From an uncultured Lachnospiraceae bacterium (GTDB taxonomy: Bacteria > Bacillota > Clostridia > Lachnospirales > Lachnospiraceae): a stretch of 64,000 bases of DNA. The DNA lies in contig CANRMF010000003.1 of the NCBI GenBank assembly GCA_947631665.1, positions 18,368 to 82,367 on the forward strand, in the 5' to 3' direction. The notes below the pieces were generated by a model. The model ran no database searches, was not told where the DNA came from, and was given only the letters and a program-made list of their open reading frames with translations. Both the position numbers and the translations under genes were made by a program. This document shows positions 18,201 through 26,098 of the stretch, piece by piece (position 1 is the stretch's first letter; each line of letters begins with the position of its first letter).

Positions 18201-19001
18201 CCCGAAAACGTCTTTCCGGGTTTCTAAATAATCCTCATAAGTTTTTACAATCGGTTCATGATAAAATCCGTCGTCAAAACTGATGTCTGTCAGTTCTGTG
18301 TTGAATGTCGTATGCCGGCAGTGGTCAGACCAGTAGGTATCCAGCACACGTATTTCCGTCATGGACGGATCCCTTTTTTCCTCGTTTTTAAAATAATTTT
18401 GTATATGAAGAAAATCTTTGAACGTCATGGCAAGTCCCAGAGAGTCGTACAGCTTTCGGAGCGGTTCTTCCTCCATATCCTGAAAGCCTTCAAAAATCAG
18501 GACATCTTCCGGCTCGTCAAATTCCGTCACTAAAGTTTCCGGCTTTTCCAAACCGGTCTCTCTCGAATCAACCGGATTGATACAGTAATTTTTAACCTGC
18601 GCAAACTGCTCGTCCGTCAGCGCGCCCTCCAGTACATAGGTGACCGCCGTTTTAATCACCGGCTCCTCCTTTTCGTTTAAAAACTTGACGCACTGTACTG
18701 CGGAATCCGCTCTCTGGTCAAACTGTCCCGGAAGGTATTCCACACTGAACACTTTTGATGTCTTTGGATCATATGGAAATGTTTCCTCGTACACATCATC
18801 GACCGGCGGCTCGGAAAATACAGATGTCAACGCCTTCCGATAAGTTTCCTCTGAAAGATTTTCCACGTCATACCGCACCAATACGCGGACATTCCGAAGA
18901 CTTTCGAGCTCCAGATAACTTTGAATGTCCTCTGTCAGTTCCTTTGCTGTCACAGCATAAGGCTGTTTCTTTTCTACATAAACTCTCTTAACCTTACTCA
19001 T
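15246..19001 (-). CDS. purL: Phosphoribosylformylglycinamidine synthase, single-chain clostridial type
   Basis: Makes FGAM from FGAR, ATP and glutamine. 1251 residues hold all parts in one chain: an N-terminal PurS-like domain, two AIR-synthetase-like halves (SDHCRHTTFNTEL, NETHNHPTEIEPFGGAATCLGG, GGRTGRDGCGGATGSS, then a second half with SIGGKDSMSGTF) and a C-terminal glutaminase (FPGTNCEYDSA, FPGGFSAGDEPDG, LGICNGFQALIKLG with the catalytic Cys, and NPASHGEGRF). The ATG has AGGAGG five bases upstream. It stands apart from purE-purM and purF-purB, behind its own duplicated promoter segment. Confidence 0.97.
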   Translation of the reverse strand: MSKVKRVYVEKKQPYAVTAKELTEDIQSYLELESLRNVRVLVRYDVENLSEETYRKALTSVFSEPPVDDVYEETFPYDPKTSKVFSVEYLPGQFDQRADSAVQCVKFLNEKEEPVIKTAVTYVLEGALTDEQFAQVKNYCINPVDSRETGLEKPETLVTEFDEPEDVLIFEGFQDMEEEPLRKLYDSLGLAMTFKDFLHIQNYFKNEEKRDPSMTEIRVLDTYWSDHCRHTTFNTELTDISFDDGFYHEPIVKTYEDYLETRKDVFGDRKDKFVCLMDLALMAMRKLKKEGKLDDQEKSDEINACSIVVPVEVDGETEEWLVNFKNETHNHPTEIEPFGGAATCLGGAIRDPLSGRTYVYQAMRVTGAADPTKSMSETLPGKLPQKKLVRGAADGYSSYGNQIGLATGLVKEIYHSDYVAKRMEIGAVMGAAPRRAVQRLTSDPGDIIVLLGGRTGRDGCGGATGSSKIHTEESIETCGAEVQKGNAPTERKLQRLFRREEVSHMIKKCNDFGAGGVSVAIGELADGLHVNLDKVPKKYAGLDGTEIAISESQERMAVVVDPSDVEQFLNYANEENLEATVVAEVTEEPRLVLEWRGKEIVNISRAFLDTNGAHQETAVEVDMPDENKNFFQKPEVQNVRERWLETLGDLNVCSQKGLVEKFDGSIGAGSVFMPHGGKYQMTETQTMVAKLPVLKGKCDTVTMMSYGFDPYLSSWSPYHGAMYAVVDSIAKVVAAGGDYKKIRMTYQEYFRRMTENPRRWSQPFAALLGAFDAQMGFGLPSIGGKDSMSGTFNDIDVPPTLVSFAVDVAKEQDIITPELKAAGNKIVQFEISRDSYDKPVYGEIMKLYDAIHQMIQEGVIISAYAVDGKGVIPAVSKMAFGNRIGVSLSGSIPGADLFAPAFGDIVAEVPAERLDDITASYVLLGETNDRETFEYGYDVIAMDDALKAWQKPLEKVFPTRSHGNTDILDTPVYDKGSVYVCKNKVAVPTVFIPVFPGTNCEYDSAKAFEKAGANVITKVFKNLTPEDIRDSVDIFEKAIAQAQIIMFPGGFSAGDEPDGSAKFFATAFRNAKIEEAVHKLLNERDGLALGICNGFQALIKLGLVPNGQITGQNVSSPTLTYNTINRHVSKMVYTKVVSNKSPWLQKAALGGVYVNPASHGEGRFVAPEETIKQLFENGQVATQYVNRNGEPTMDEEWNVNGSYAAIEGITSPDGRCFGKMAHIERKGSSVAKNIYGEQDLQVFESGVEYFK

Positions 19002-19040
19002 GAGTTCCTCCTGAAAGTTTTTTGTGCCACAATTCTAATC

Positions 19041-19180
19041 ACTCGTCAAATCCCTCCTGACGCAAGCGTCACCGAGATTTTCCTCGTTATTATACCATCT
19101 CGACTGTCATCTCGATGGAGATACTCGTCAAATCCCTCCTGACGCAAGCGTCATCGAGATTTTCCTCGTTATTATACCAT
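19041..19180. repeat. 58-bp direct repeat carrying a -10 box, upstream of purL
   Basis: Copies at 19041-19098 and 19123-19180 differ at one base and are 24 bases apart. On the minus strand each copy starts with ATGGTATAATAACGAGG and contains the palindrome TGACGC-TT-GCGTCA followed by CAGGAGGGATTTGACGAG. Each copy therefore brings a TATAAT and a ribosome-site-like AGGAGG. For the upstream copy, TTCACC lies 17 bases before TATAAT; the other copy lacks a clear -35. A GTG reading frame of 14 codons after the second AGGAGG would end in the ATGA at the purL start. Confidence 0.8.
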
Positions 19181-19247
19181 AAAAACTTCAAAGGGTGAAG
19201 CATAAACTGTGGACGCGTACACTTATCGGCGTTTACAGATAATTCCT

Positions 19248-20012
19248 TTACTTCTCCGGCGTCTGATACTCCGTCATATTTTTCCGATACCACTGCGGAA
19301 GATTGGTCTGCTGGCATTTCGGGTTTTTGCGCGCTTCAATTCCAATCGTGTCAAAAAATACCTTCCATAAATCTTCATATTCATCTGCTTTTTGCAGAGC
19401 GGCAATCCGCTCCTCTACGTTCTGCCCCATCACCATAACGCACTCGCCGTCTGCGGGGTGCGCCAATGCCTTTTTTCTTTTTTCATCATAAATAATCCAG
19501 TTTTCCTTTGGAAACCGTTCTGAGAAATGTTTTTCAAGCAGCAGGAGTACATCGCATCGCGGCTCGATTTTTCCAAACAGTGCTCCACCCTTTAACTCTG
19601 CAAAACGGAGAAATCCTTTAAAGTTATGCGCTTCATTCGCCACTTTGCGGTCTAATTCCATCAGGGCAAGCACATCAGGATTGTGCAACATTCGGATTAC
19701 CTCCGCTCCCTGCCGGTACCCGACTTTTAAAAAATTTACAATAATATCCGCCTTTTCCACAGCATAATGCATACAGGCGCGGTAAACCATCACATAAGCT
19801 TTTGGCGAAATCTTAATGCGGATAGAACGCGCCACCTTATCCGCTTTTTCCATGTCTGTGGAAACCTGTCTGTATTCGGAAAAGAAGGTAGGCGCGTAAT
19901 GGGTTCCCGAAAAAATCGTCACCTGATGCCCTTCATTCATCAGCACCCATGCATCATAAACGGCAGTCATAATCCCTTCAAAAGAATCTTCGCAGACTAA
20001 TGTTATATTCAT
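19248..20012 (-). CDS. DNA-metabolism protein of the TIGR03915/DUF4130 family
   Basis: 254 residues, no known activity. The family is recognised by the ITLVCEDSFEGIMTAVYDAW opening, the KADIIVNFLKVGYRQG and LHNPDVLALMELDRKVANEAHNFKGFLRF blocks and the late NWIIYDEKRKKALAHP and NPKCQQTNLPQWYRKNMTE. It overlaps the stop of the radical-SAM gene by four bases (ATGA), so the two are translated together. In other genomes these two families always travel together, often with or fused to a uracil-DNA-glycosylase domain, which is the only pointer to DNA repair or modification. Confidence 0.85.
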   Translation of the reverse strand: MNITLVCEDSFEGIMTAVYDAWVLMNEGHQVTIFSGTHYAPTFFSEYRQVSTDMEKADKVARSIRIKISPKAYVMVYRACMHYAVEKADIIVNFLKVGYRQGAEVIRMLHNPDVLALMELDRKVANEAHNFKGFLRFAELKGGALFGKIEPRCDVLLLLEKHFSERFPKENWIIYDEKRKKALAHPADGECVMVMGQNVEERIAALQKADEYEDLWKVFFDTIGIEARKNPKCQQTNLPQWYRKNMTEYQTPEK

Positions 20013-21343
20013 GTTTTCACCTCTAAATCCATCAAACTCATCTGCCTGTAAGTCGTATCGTCTTCAATCGCAAAAATCTGCTTTCTGTCTTTGTCCGCAA
20101 TACAGCGGGAAATATAGTCTCTCTCCAGCCTCAGCGGAAACATCGTCTTTCCACAGCAGGTAATAAAATAGGCAGCTCTCTTGAGCACAACGCCCATTTT
20201 TTTCAGGCTTTCAAAATCAAGCATGGAATACCGGCGCGCCGACACAATCCGTTTTGCCGACCGGACGCCAATGCCCGGCACCCGCAACAGGACATAATAA
20301 TCGGCTTTCATCACCTCCACCGGAAACCGTTCCAGATGATTGACCGCCCAGTCGCACTTTGGATCAAGCACTACGTTAAAATTCTGGCGCCGCTCGTTTA
20401 ACAGTTCATTTACATGAAATCCGTAATACCGCAGCAGCCAGTCCGCCTGATAGAGCCGGTGCTCCCGCAGAAGGGGATTCGGCCCTATTGGCGCCGGCGC
20501 GTCAATATTGTGGTTGATGTCCACAAAAGCAGAATAAAATACGCGCTTTAATTTCATGGTCTGATACATATATTCCGTAACCAGCATCAACTGGTAATCC
20601 GTCTCCGGCGTCGCCCCGATAATCATCTGGGTACTCTGTCCCGCCGGCACAAATTTTGACTGCTTTTTTTGTCCGTTTTTGGTCACCAGCGCATAGCCGC
20701 CTTTTTTATCGGGAAGCGGTTTTCCAATTCCCTCCCTGATCTGATTCATCGGCCGCAGAATATTCTGAAAATTTTTGTTCGGCGCAAGGTCTGCAAGCCC
20801 CTTTCTGGTCGGCAGTTCTAAATTGACGCTCATACGGTCTGCGAGAAATCCGACGCGCTCGATGATTTCTTTAGAAGCGCCGGGAATCGCTTTCACATGT
20901 ATATAGCCAAAAAAATGGTATTGGTTGCGAAGTTTCCACAAGGTTTCATAAATCAGGCTCATCGTAAAATCCGGACTTTTGAGAATACCGGAGCTTAAAA
21001 ACAATCCCTCAATATAATTTCTGCGGTAAAACTGCATCGTCAGTTCACAGATTTCGTCCGGCGTAAAGGAAGCGCGCGGCACGTCGTTGGACTTGCGGTT
21101 GATACAGTATTTACAGTCGTAGACACATTCATTCGTAAATAAAATCTTTAAAAGCGACACGCACCTGCCGTCCGAAGAAAATGTATGGCAGATACCGCAG
21201 GCATGGGCGTCTCCCATTCCCACTCCCGAATTTGTGCGATTTGCGCCGCTGCTCGTACACGCCACATCATATTTTGCCGCGTCCGTCAATATCTTTAATT
21301 TTTCAGAAACCGTCATCTGCTGCTGAATTTCCATTACCGTCAC
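20009..21343 (-). CDS. Radical SAM protein, putative DNA modification or repair (TIGR03916 type)
   Basis: 444 residues. The SAM cluster site is CVYDCKYC (C-x3-C-x2-C) near residue 86, with extra Cys just before it in HACGICHTF. The barrel follows (GLFLSSGILKSPDF, MSVNLELPTRKGL), and a helix-hairpin-helix segment, LLRVPGIGVRSAKRIVSARR, near residue 360 suggests DNA contact. CGKTMFPLR lies near the end. First gene of the pair with the DUF4130 protein; ATG at 21343 follows an AGGGAGT site. The reaction is unknown. Confidence 0.88.
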   Translation of the reverse strand: MTVMEIQQQMTVSEKLKILTDAAKYDVACTSSGANRTNSGVGMGDAHACGICHTFSSDGRCVSLLKILFTNECVYDCKYCINRKSNDVPRASFTPDEICELTMQFYRRNYIEGLFLSSGILKSPDFTMSLIYETLWKLRNQYHFFGYIHVKAIPGASKEIIERVGFLADRMSVNLELPTRKGLADLAPNKNFQNILRPMNQIREGIGKPLPDKKGGYALVTKNGQKKQSKFVPAGQSTQMIIGATPETDYQLMLVTEYMYQTMKLKRVFYSAFVDINHNIDAPAPIGPNPLLREHRLYQADWLLRYYGFHVNELLNERRQNFNVVLDPKCDWAVNHLERFPVEVMKADYYVLLRVPGIGVRSAKRIVSARRYSMLDFESLKKMGVVLKRAAYFITCCGKTMFPLRLERDYISRCIADKDRKQIFAIEDDTTYRQMSLMDLEVKT

Positions 21344-21599
21344 TCCCTGTCAAAAATCGAACATTTGTTCTTTTTATATAGTAACACTTTTATTTGTGAA
21401 TTTCAACAACCTAATTATACTTAAATGTATTTTTAAGTTTGACCGAAATTGGAAGAATTCTGTGACGGAAGTAAAAGCACTACTATCTTTTACTGTGACC
21501 CATATAGTTTTTGGCAGAAAGGCGCCTGTGAAAAAATCACGAGTATATCCTCTACATACGTCCGAAAGGAAGCTAATTCGCTGATTTAGATGACGATAA

Positions 21600-21735
21600 A
21601 ATCAGACTTATGATGAACCACATCAATAACGAAAAAAGAGACAGCCTGAATGGACATAGCCCATACAAACTCTCTCTTTTACTACTGGACAACAGACTGC
21701 ATGAAGCATTGGGATTAAAAGCTATCGCCGACACT
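21600..21735 (+). pseudogene. Remnant of a transposase C-terminus (IS30-like)
   Basis: The plus strand codes INNEKRDSLNGHSPYKLS followed by LLLLDNRLHEALGLKAI, close to the C-terminal end of IS30-type integrase-core transposases (an R-x-SLNG-x-PY segment, then a leucine-rich helix and GLK). The expected last residues after the final I are replaced by unrelated sequence and stops lie upstream, so only the tail is left. The 250 bases before it (21345-21600) hold no gene I can support. Confidence 0.5.
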
Positions 21736-21741
21736 TCACGC

Positions 21742-21813
21742 GAGGCGCGGATTCATAAGAATAACTACCTTTCCGCGCCTCTGCGATCCCTGCGGAGCAT
21801 TTTTTATTTTATT
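21742..21813. repeat. Perfect 10-bp inverted repeat and a T-tailed hairpin
   Basis: GAGGCGCGGA at 21742-21751 is exactly complementary to TCCGCGCCTC at 21772-21781. It overlaps a second possible hairpin, CTCTGC/GCGGAG (21779-21797), that is followed by ATTTTTTATTTTATT on the plus strand and could terminate plus-strand transcription. The GC-rich stem stands out in AT-rich surroundings and may be an end of the lost insertion sequence. Confidence 0.6.
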
Positions 21814-21834
21814 GATAGGAAATCACTACGCAAC

Positions 21835-24495
21835 CTATTTCTTTATTTTTACTTTTTTCACGCGAGACCATGCTCCAAGTTTCTTTCCATTGATGCCACG
21901 CACTCTGATGTAATAGGTCTTTCCAACCTTCAGCTTTTTGATGATATATTTGATTTTCTTTGTTTTTCTGGTCTTTGCCTTTTTAAATTTTCTATTTGTC
22001 GAATACTGAATCTTATAGGATTTTGCATTCTTTGCCTTGCTAAACTTGATGAGGGCAGCTTTTTTCTTAATATTTTTTACAGATTTAATCTGAACCTTTA
22101 CCGGCTTTTTAATAGTCGGATTTCCTTCTTTTGCTGTGGTTGTTTCTTCAGGCTTTGTTGTAGTTTCCCCACTGGCAGCAGGTGTCGTACTTTCCGTAAT
22201 TTCTTTTGACGTTGTTTCTTCAGTTGAACTTGTGTCCTCAATTGGCTCTTTAATGTCCTTTACGTTAATTGTTTTTGGTTCTGCTACTGCATTTTCTCCA
22301 TAAATGCTCTCATAGCCTCCACGGTATAGAACGGCAAGCTTGTCATACATTTTTGAGAATAACGACGGATTGAATCCGGTAATTGAAAATCCACTTCTAC
22401 TTAAATCCATATCTGCAATTTCAAGTCCCAATGGACTTGTCAGACCATTTTCTGCATAAACATCAGACTCTGAACCTGTTCCATTTAAACTGATTCCCGA
22501 GCGGGTCTTTGTAATAATCAGACTGGTGCTATTAAAAATTCCGCCGCTTCCTATCCAACTGGAGGATTTCCAATAAGTATTGCTGCTATCATATTCCCCA
22601 AAATCTTCCGGAATTGGATCTCCACCAACAAAATTTCCATTTTCATCAAAATTTGCCTCATCATCGGTCGGATCAAATGTACCGCTCGGATTATAAATTC
22701 CATCTCCGCCTAAAAGGTTACATGTAATGGCGGCCATACCATCACGATCTGTATAGGAAGCGATACGGCTTTCACGATACCACGCATCTCCTGTCGTTGC
22801 TGTCGGATGAATAAACAATGTACAGCCCATTGCTGCATAATAACGACCGATTTCCGGATAGAAATGTCCATCTCTACAAATATCAATTCCTACTTTTCCC
22901 CATTTTGTTTCAATTATTTTTGGGGTCGTTCCACATACGGACCACTGATCCTCCACTCCGGCTCTCTGAATTTTCTGGTAAGAGTCAATACTTCCGTCCG
23001 GAGCTAGAATTGCTGCAGCATTATAAACTTTTTCCACTCCATCTTCATACATCTTAAACTTCTTTTCTTTCTGGGTCATTCCAAAAATAATATACATATC
23101 ATATTTCTTTGCATAAGCAGAAAGTTCATAAGTGCTTTCTCCCGGAATGGTTTCAGCAGTTGCTACCTGCATAGAAACACCATATTTGTGATAGAACGGA
23201 TCCTGTTCAGGTTTCACATACCCATATCCTGATAATATTGTTTCCGGAAATACCAGAATATCAACACCTTTTTCTCCTGCTTCTTCAATATATTGTATCA
23301 TTTTTTCCTTCGTTTTTTCTTTGTTGCCCCAATATCCGGTCATATTGACAACAGCAGCTCTAGGCTGTTCTGTAGCAGTGCTTCTATAAGAAAGAGTTTC
23401 TCCATTTTCCTTTTTGTCTGCTAATTCTTTATAAAGTGTAGTATAAAGTTCCGGATTGAAATCCTTATTGTTGCAGGCACCACTTGACCTTGCAGTACAG
23501 GAAGTGACATTGGTAACTAATCCTTCTTTTCCAGTGATAATATCTGCTTTTACATTACTTTTTCCGTTTGCACCCTCTGTACCACCATAGTATGCCGCAC
23601 TTCCGTTTAAAATAACGCTGCCGCCCGGAAATGTATATTTATCATTTAATCCGTCTTTTCCGACCAAATCAGAACTCATAATCGTAAAACCTTCTCTGGA
23701 AGCTGCACTTTCAAGACGGTTTTTATAATACCACTCCCATGCACTGTCATCTTCAATAGAATACCCCCTTGAAGTTGCTGTTGGATTCAGTAAAAGGTTA
23801 CAGCCCTGTGCTGAATAATATCTTGCAAGTTCCGGTGTGGCATAGGTATCGTAACAAATGCTAAGTCCTATCTTTCCATAACTGCCTGCATCTATGAGTA
23901 CCGGGGTTTCTCCTGCGACACACCAGCTTCCTTCTACCGGATGTATTTTCTGATATGCTGTGATATTGCCTTCCGGGGAGCATGCAAACGCAGAGTTGTA
24001 AGCATGTTCAGAGTCTCCATCAATTTTTTGCGTAGCTCCATAAATAATCCACATATCGTACTCATCTGCAATCTCAGCAAAGGTTTTTGCAGTCGGTCCA
24101 TCTAACTCCTCAGCGCTGTTTACCGCCCACTGATAATCCTCTGCATTCGGGTTACTGGATGATACATACCCGGTCACGCACATTTCAGGGAATAACAGAA
24201 TTTTTACTCCCATCTCATGAGCCTCGTCAATGTAGTCCGTCATACTTTCTATATTTGCCTCTTTATTACCCCATGTTGGTTGGAAGTTTACTACCCCTAA
24301 TTCATTTACACCAAATTTATATGATGTACTTGGCTGCGCCAGTCTCTCATACCTTGTAACTACTTTTTCATCGGTAATTGATGCCTGAATGTAATTACTT
24401 CCAACTGCCGGAGTAAATATCATTGATAACGCAATGATACCCGCTGCGAATGTCTTAAACCATCGTTTACCTAACATATTTCTATTGTTTCTCAT
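21835..24495 (-). CDS. Secreted protein with two carbon-nitrogen hydrolase (nitrilase) domains and an Fn3-like tail
   Basis: 886 residues: a signal peptide (about 1-38, basic head, hydrophobic core to 32), nitrilase domain one (about 58-350), nitrilase domain two (about 380-730), a Thr/Glu-rich linker (about 755-795) and a Lys-rich fibronectin-III-like end. Both catalytic triads can be seen: E104 (LLFPEMCVTGY), K183 (AYQKIHPVEG), C214 (GLSICYDTY), and E418 (LVFPETILSGY), K508 (SYQKIQRAGVED), C540 (GIDICRDGHF). The enzyme should cleave amide or nitrile C-N bonds outside the cell; the substrate is unknown. Nitrilases are usually cytoplasmic single domains, so a secreted tandem is unusual. The Fn3 tail resembles that of the lysozyme upstream and probably holds it to the wall. 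Confidence 0.85.
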   Translation of the reverse strand: MRNNRNMLGKRWFKTFAAGIIALSMIFTPAVGSNYIQASITDEKVVTRYERLAQPSTSYKFGVNELGVVNFQPTWGNKEANIESMTDYIDEAHEMGVKILLFPEMCVTGYVSSSNPNAEDYQWAVNSAEELDGPTAKTFAEIADEYDMWIIYGATQKIDGDSEHAYNSAFACSPEGNITAYQKIHPVEGSWCVAGETPVLIDAGSYGKIGLSICYDTYATPELARYYSAQGCNLLLNPTATSRGYSIEDDSAWEWYYKNRLESAASREGFTIMSSDLVGKDGLNDKYTFPGGSVILNGSAAYYGGTEGANGKSNVKADIITGKEGLVTNVTSCTARSSGACNNKDFNPELYTTLYKELADKKENGETLSYRSTATEQPRAAVVNMTGYWGNKEKTKEKMIQYIEEAGEKGVDILVFPETILSGYGYVKPEQDPFYHKYGVSMQVATAETIPGESTYELSAYAKKYDMYIIFGMTQKEKKFKMYEDGVEKVYNAAAILAPDGSIDSYQKIQRAGVEDQWSVCGTTPKIIETKWGKVGIDICRDGHFYPEIGRYYAAMGCTLFIHPTATTGDAWYRESRIASYTDRDGMAAITCNLLGGDGIYNPSGTFDPTDDEANFDENGNFVGGDPIPEDFGEYDSSNTYWKSSSWIGSGGIFNSTSLIITKTRSGISLNGTGSESDVYAENGLTSPLGLEIADMDLSRSGFSITGFNPSLFSKMYDKLAVLYRGGYESIYGENAVAEPKTINVKDIKEPIEDTSSTEETTSKEITESTTPAASGETTTKPEETTTAKEGNPTIKKPVKVQIKSVKNIKKKAALIKFSKAKNAKSYKIQYSTNRKFKKAKTRKTKKIKYIIKKLKVGKTYYIRVRGINGKKLGAWSRVKKVKIKK

Positions 24496-24549
24496 TTTCA
24501 GCCTCCTTAAAACTCTGTATGTCCTTTGTAACGGTTTGCGCGCAAAATA

Positions 24550-24621
24550 AAAAACGAGGATACCGTTTCCGGAACACCCTCGTTATTACAAATTTATAGC
24601 ATGCTGCTTTTTTGAAATCAA
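24550..24621 (-). promoter_or_regulatory. Double-nitrilase promoter with a terminator hairpin at the start of the transcript
   Basis: Minus strand TTGATT (24621-24616), 17-base spacer, TATAAA (24598-24593). From the predicted +1 near 24586 the RNA begins AACGAGG, loops through GTGTTCCGGAAACGGTAT and closes with CCTCGTT plus TTTTTATTTT, a terminator-like hairpin of about 42 nucleotides. AACGGT in its loop is complementary to ACCGTT about 25 bases further on, before the ribosome site, which allows an alternative fold. This looks like an attenuator; alternatively it is the terminator of the lysozyme gene upstream, 195 bases away. Confidence 0.55.
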
Positions 24622-24781
24622 GAATATTTGTTAAATATTTAACAACATTAATATAATTCTTTTTATTTTTAATCACATCATTAAATACGTATTGGCTTAA
24701 ATTAATTTATAAAAGCCTTTATAAAAATCATTACAGTCGTTCATTCATACAACTGAATTTTTCTTCCACTAATAAAATTAA

Positions 24782-26098
24782 TTATTTAATTTTTTTACGG
24801 ACTGCTTTACTCCATGAGGAATACAGACGGCTTGTTTTTTTATACCGATAACAGCGGACTCTGAAATAGTATTTTTTCTTACGTTTTAATTTTTTAATCT
24901 GAATTTTTTTACTTGTTGTTGTTTTTTTCAGACTGTTTTTGAATTTTTTATATCTGGAATACTGCACCTGATAGGCAATCGCATTTTTTCGTCCGCTCCA
25001 TTGAACCGTTGCCGTTTTCTTTCCGGTCTTTACTTTTTTTATTGTAAGTTTTTTCAGTTTTTTTACCGTAGTCTGTCTGTAAATATTGTAATCTCTGGTT
25101 CTGACTTCTCCATACCAGAAATCCAAATCTACGCCACCATAAATCCCGTCAATTTTTTCTGTGGACGTACACTGCCACATATCATAAGAGCCCTGATATG
25201 TGCAGACAGGATTATATTCTGCCAGCCATTTTGCCTGTACAATGTCCGCCAAAGACGGTATGTAGTTAATCCACCAGTTTTTATTTGCATAAATACTGCA
25301 CTCGTATCCGCTGCTTGAAATAATCTGCAGAAACGTATCCGCAATCTGTTTTCTCTTTGCAGCGGAAAGGCGTACCTGAATAGGATCCTCCATATCATAA
25401 TAAATCGGGAAATTCATCTGGTGGCCCTTCACAAGCCTCAAAACGTGCTTTGCCTCACTTTTTGCCATTGCCTCCGTCGTCGCATAGGAGTAAATATAAA
25501 CGCCAAACGGGATACCATTGTCCTCGCAGCCCTTTACATTCCGTTCCCACTTGGCATCGTCCTGAGAACGGGAATTGTTTCCGTAGCCGCACCGGATAAT
25601 CGCATAATCCACATCGGTCTTTGCAACTTTTTTCCAGTTAATATTTCCGTTATGGTGGCTGACGTCTATGCCTTTCATCGTGGCGCCCGCAACAACCTTT
25701 CCATTCCATTTAATTTTCTTTTTTGTCGTCGGTTCTTCGGTGGTCGGCTCAGTCGTTGGCTCAGTTGTCGGTTCGCCTGTCGTCATTTCCGCTGTCGTCG
25801 TCTCTCCGCTTGTTTCCTCTGTGGTCGCCTCGGTCGAAAAGTCTTCTGTGCTCTCCGTTTCCCCTGTGATTTGTTCTGTGATGGTTTCCTCCGGGCTCTG
25901 CTCCTCCTGCGTCGCCTGCTCTTTGGAACCTGCCTCCGGCTCCGTTGCCGTTTCACCTTCCGTCGCGGATATCTGACGGATTTCATTTTGCATGTCTCCG
26001 GCAGATATTTTCATACTCCATTCGGCAGATGAAATACTGCCAAATACCAACGCCGCCACTAATAATCTGCATACTTTACTTTTAAATTTTCTACTCAT
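24782..26098 (-). CDS. Secreted GH25 lysozyme with a Thr/Glu-rich linker and Fn3-like tail
   Basis: 438 residues. Signal peptide about 1-25, low-complexity linker about 45-126 (TTEPTTEP repeats), GH25 muramidase domain about 138-335 and a Lys-rich fibronectin-III-like domain at the end. GH25 catalytic acids are in GIDVSHHNG (D145) and YYDMED (D235, E237); FGVYIYSYA, SIYANKNWW and YDMWQCTSTEKIDG also fit. It should cut the glycan of peptidoglycan. Its ATG overlaps the coaBC stop by eight bases, and GAGGAACGT lies before it. It is odd as a tail to a coenzyme A gene, but the same adjacency can arise from simple operon packing. Confidence 0.92.
   Translation of the reverse strand: MSRKFKSKVCRLLVAALVFGSISSAEWSMKISAGDMQNEIRQISATEGETATEPEAGSKEQATQEEQSPEETITEQITGETESTEDFSTEATTEETSGETTTAEMTTGEPTTEPTTEPTTEEPTTKKKIKWNGKVVAGATMKGIDVSHHNGNINWKKVAKTDVDYAIIRCGYGNNSRSQDDAKWERNVKGCEDNGIPFGVYIYSYATTEAMAKSEAKHVLRLVKGHQMNFPIYYDMEDPIQVRLSAAKRKQIADTFLQIISSSGYECSIYANKNWWINYIPSLADIVQAKWLAEYNPVCTYQGSYDMWQCTSTEKIDGIYGGVDLDFWYGEVRTRDYNIYRQTTVKKLKKLTIKKVKTGKKTATVQWSGRKNAIAYQVQYSRYKKFKNSLKKTTTSKKIQIKKLKRKKKYYFRVRCYRYKKTSRLYSSWSKAVRKKIK

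Noticed and set aside
19248..20012. Uracil-DNA glycosylase function for the DUF4130 protein
   Set aside because: No UDG active-site motif is visible; only family linkage suggests the connection.
21600..22209. Plus-strand 199-codon protein starting in the transposase remnant
   Set aside because: Its second half is the reverse of the nitrilase tail; only the first part resembles a protein.
24540..24600. ykkC-type guanidine-I riboswitch
   Set aside because: The element is too short and lacks the conserved paired blocks; at most another compact class could apply.
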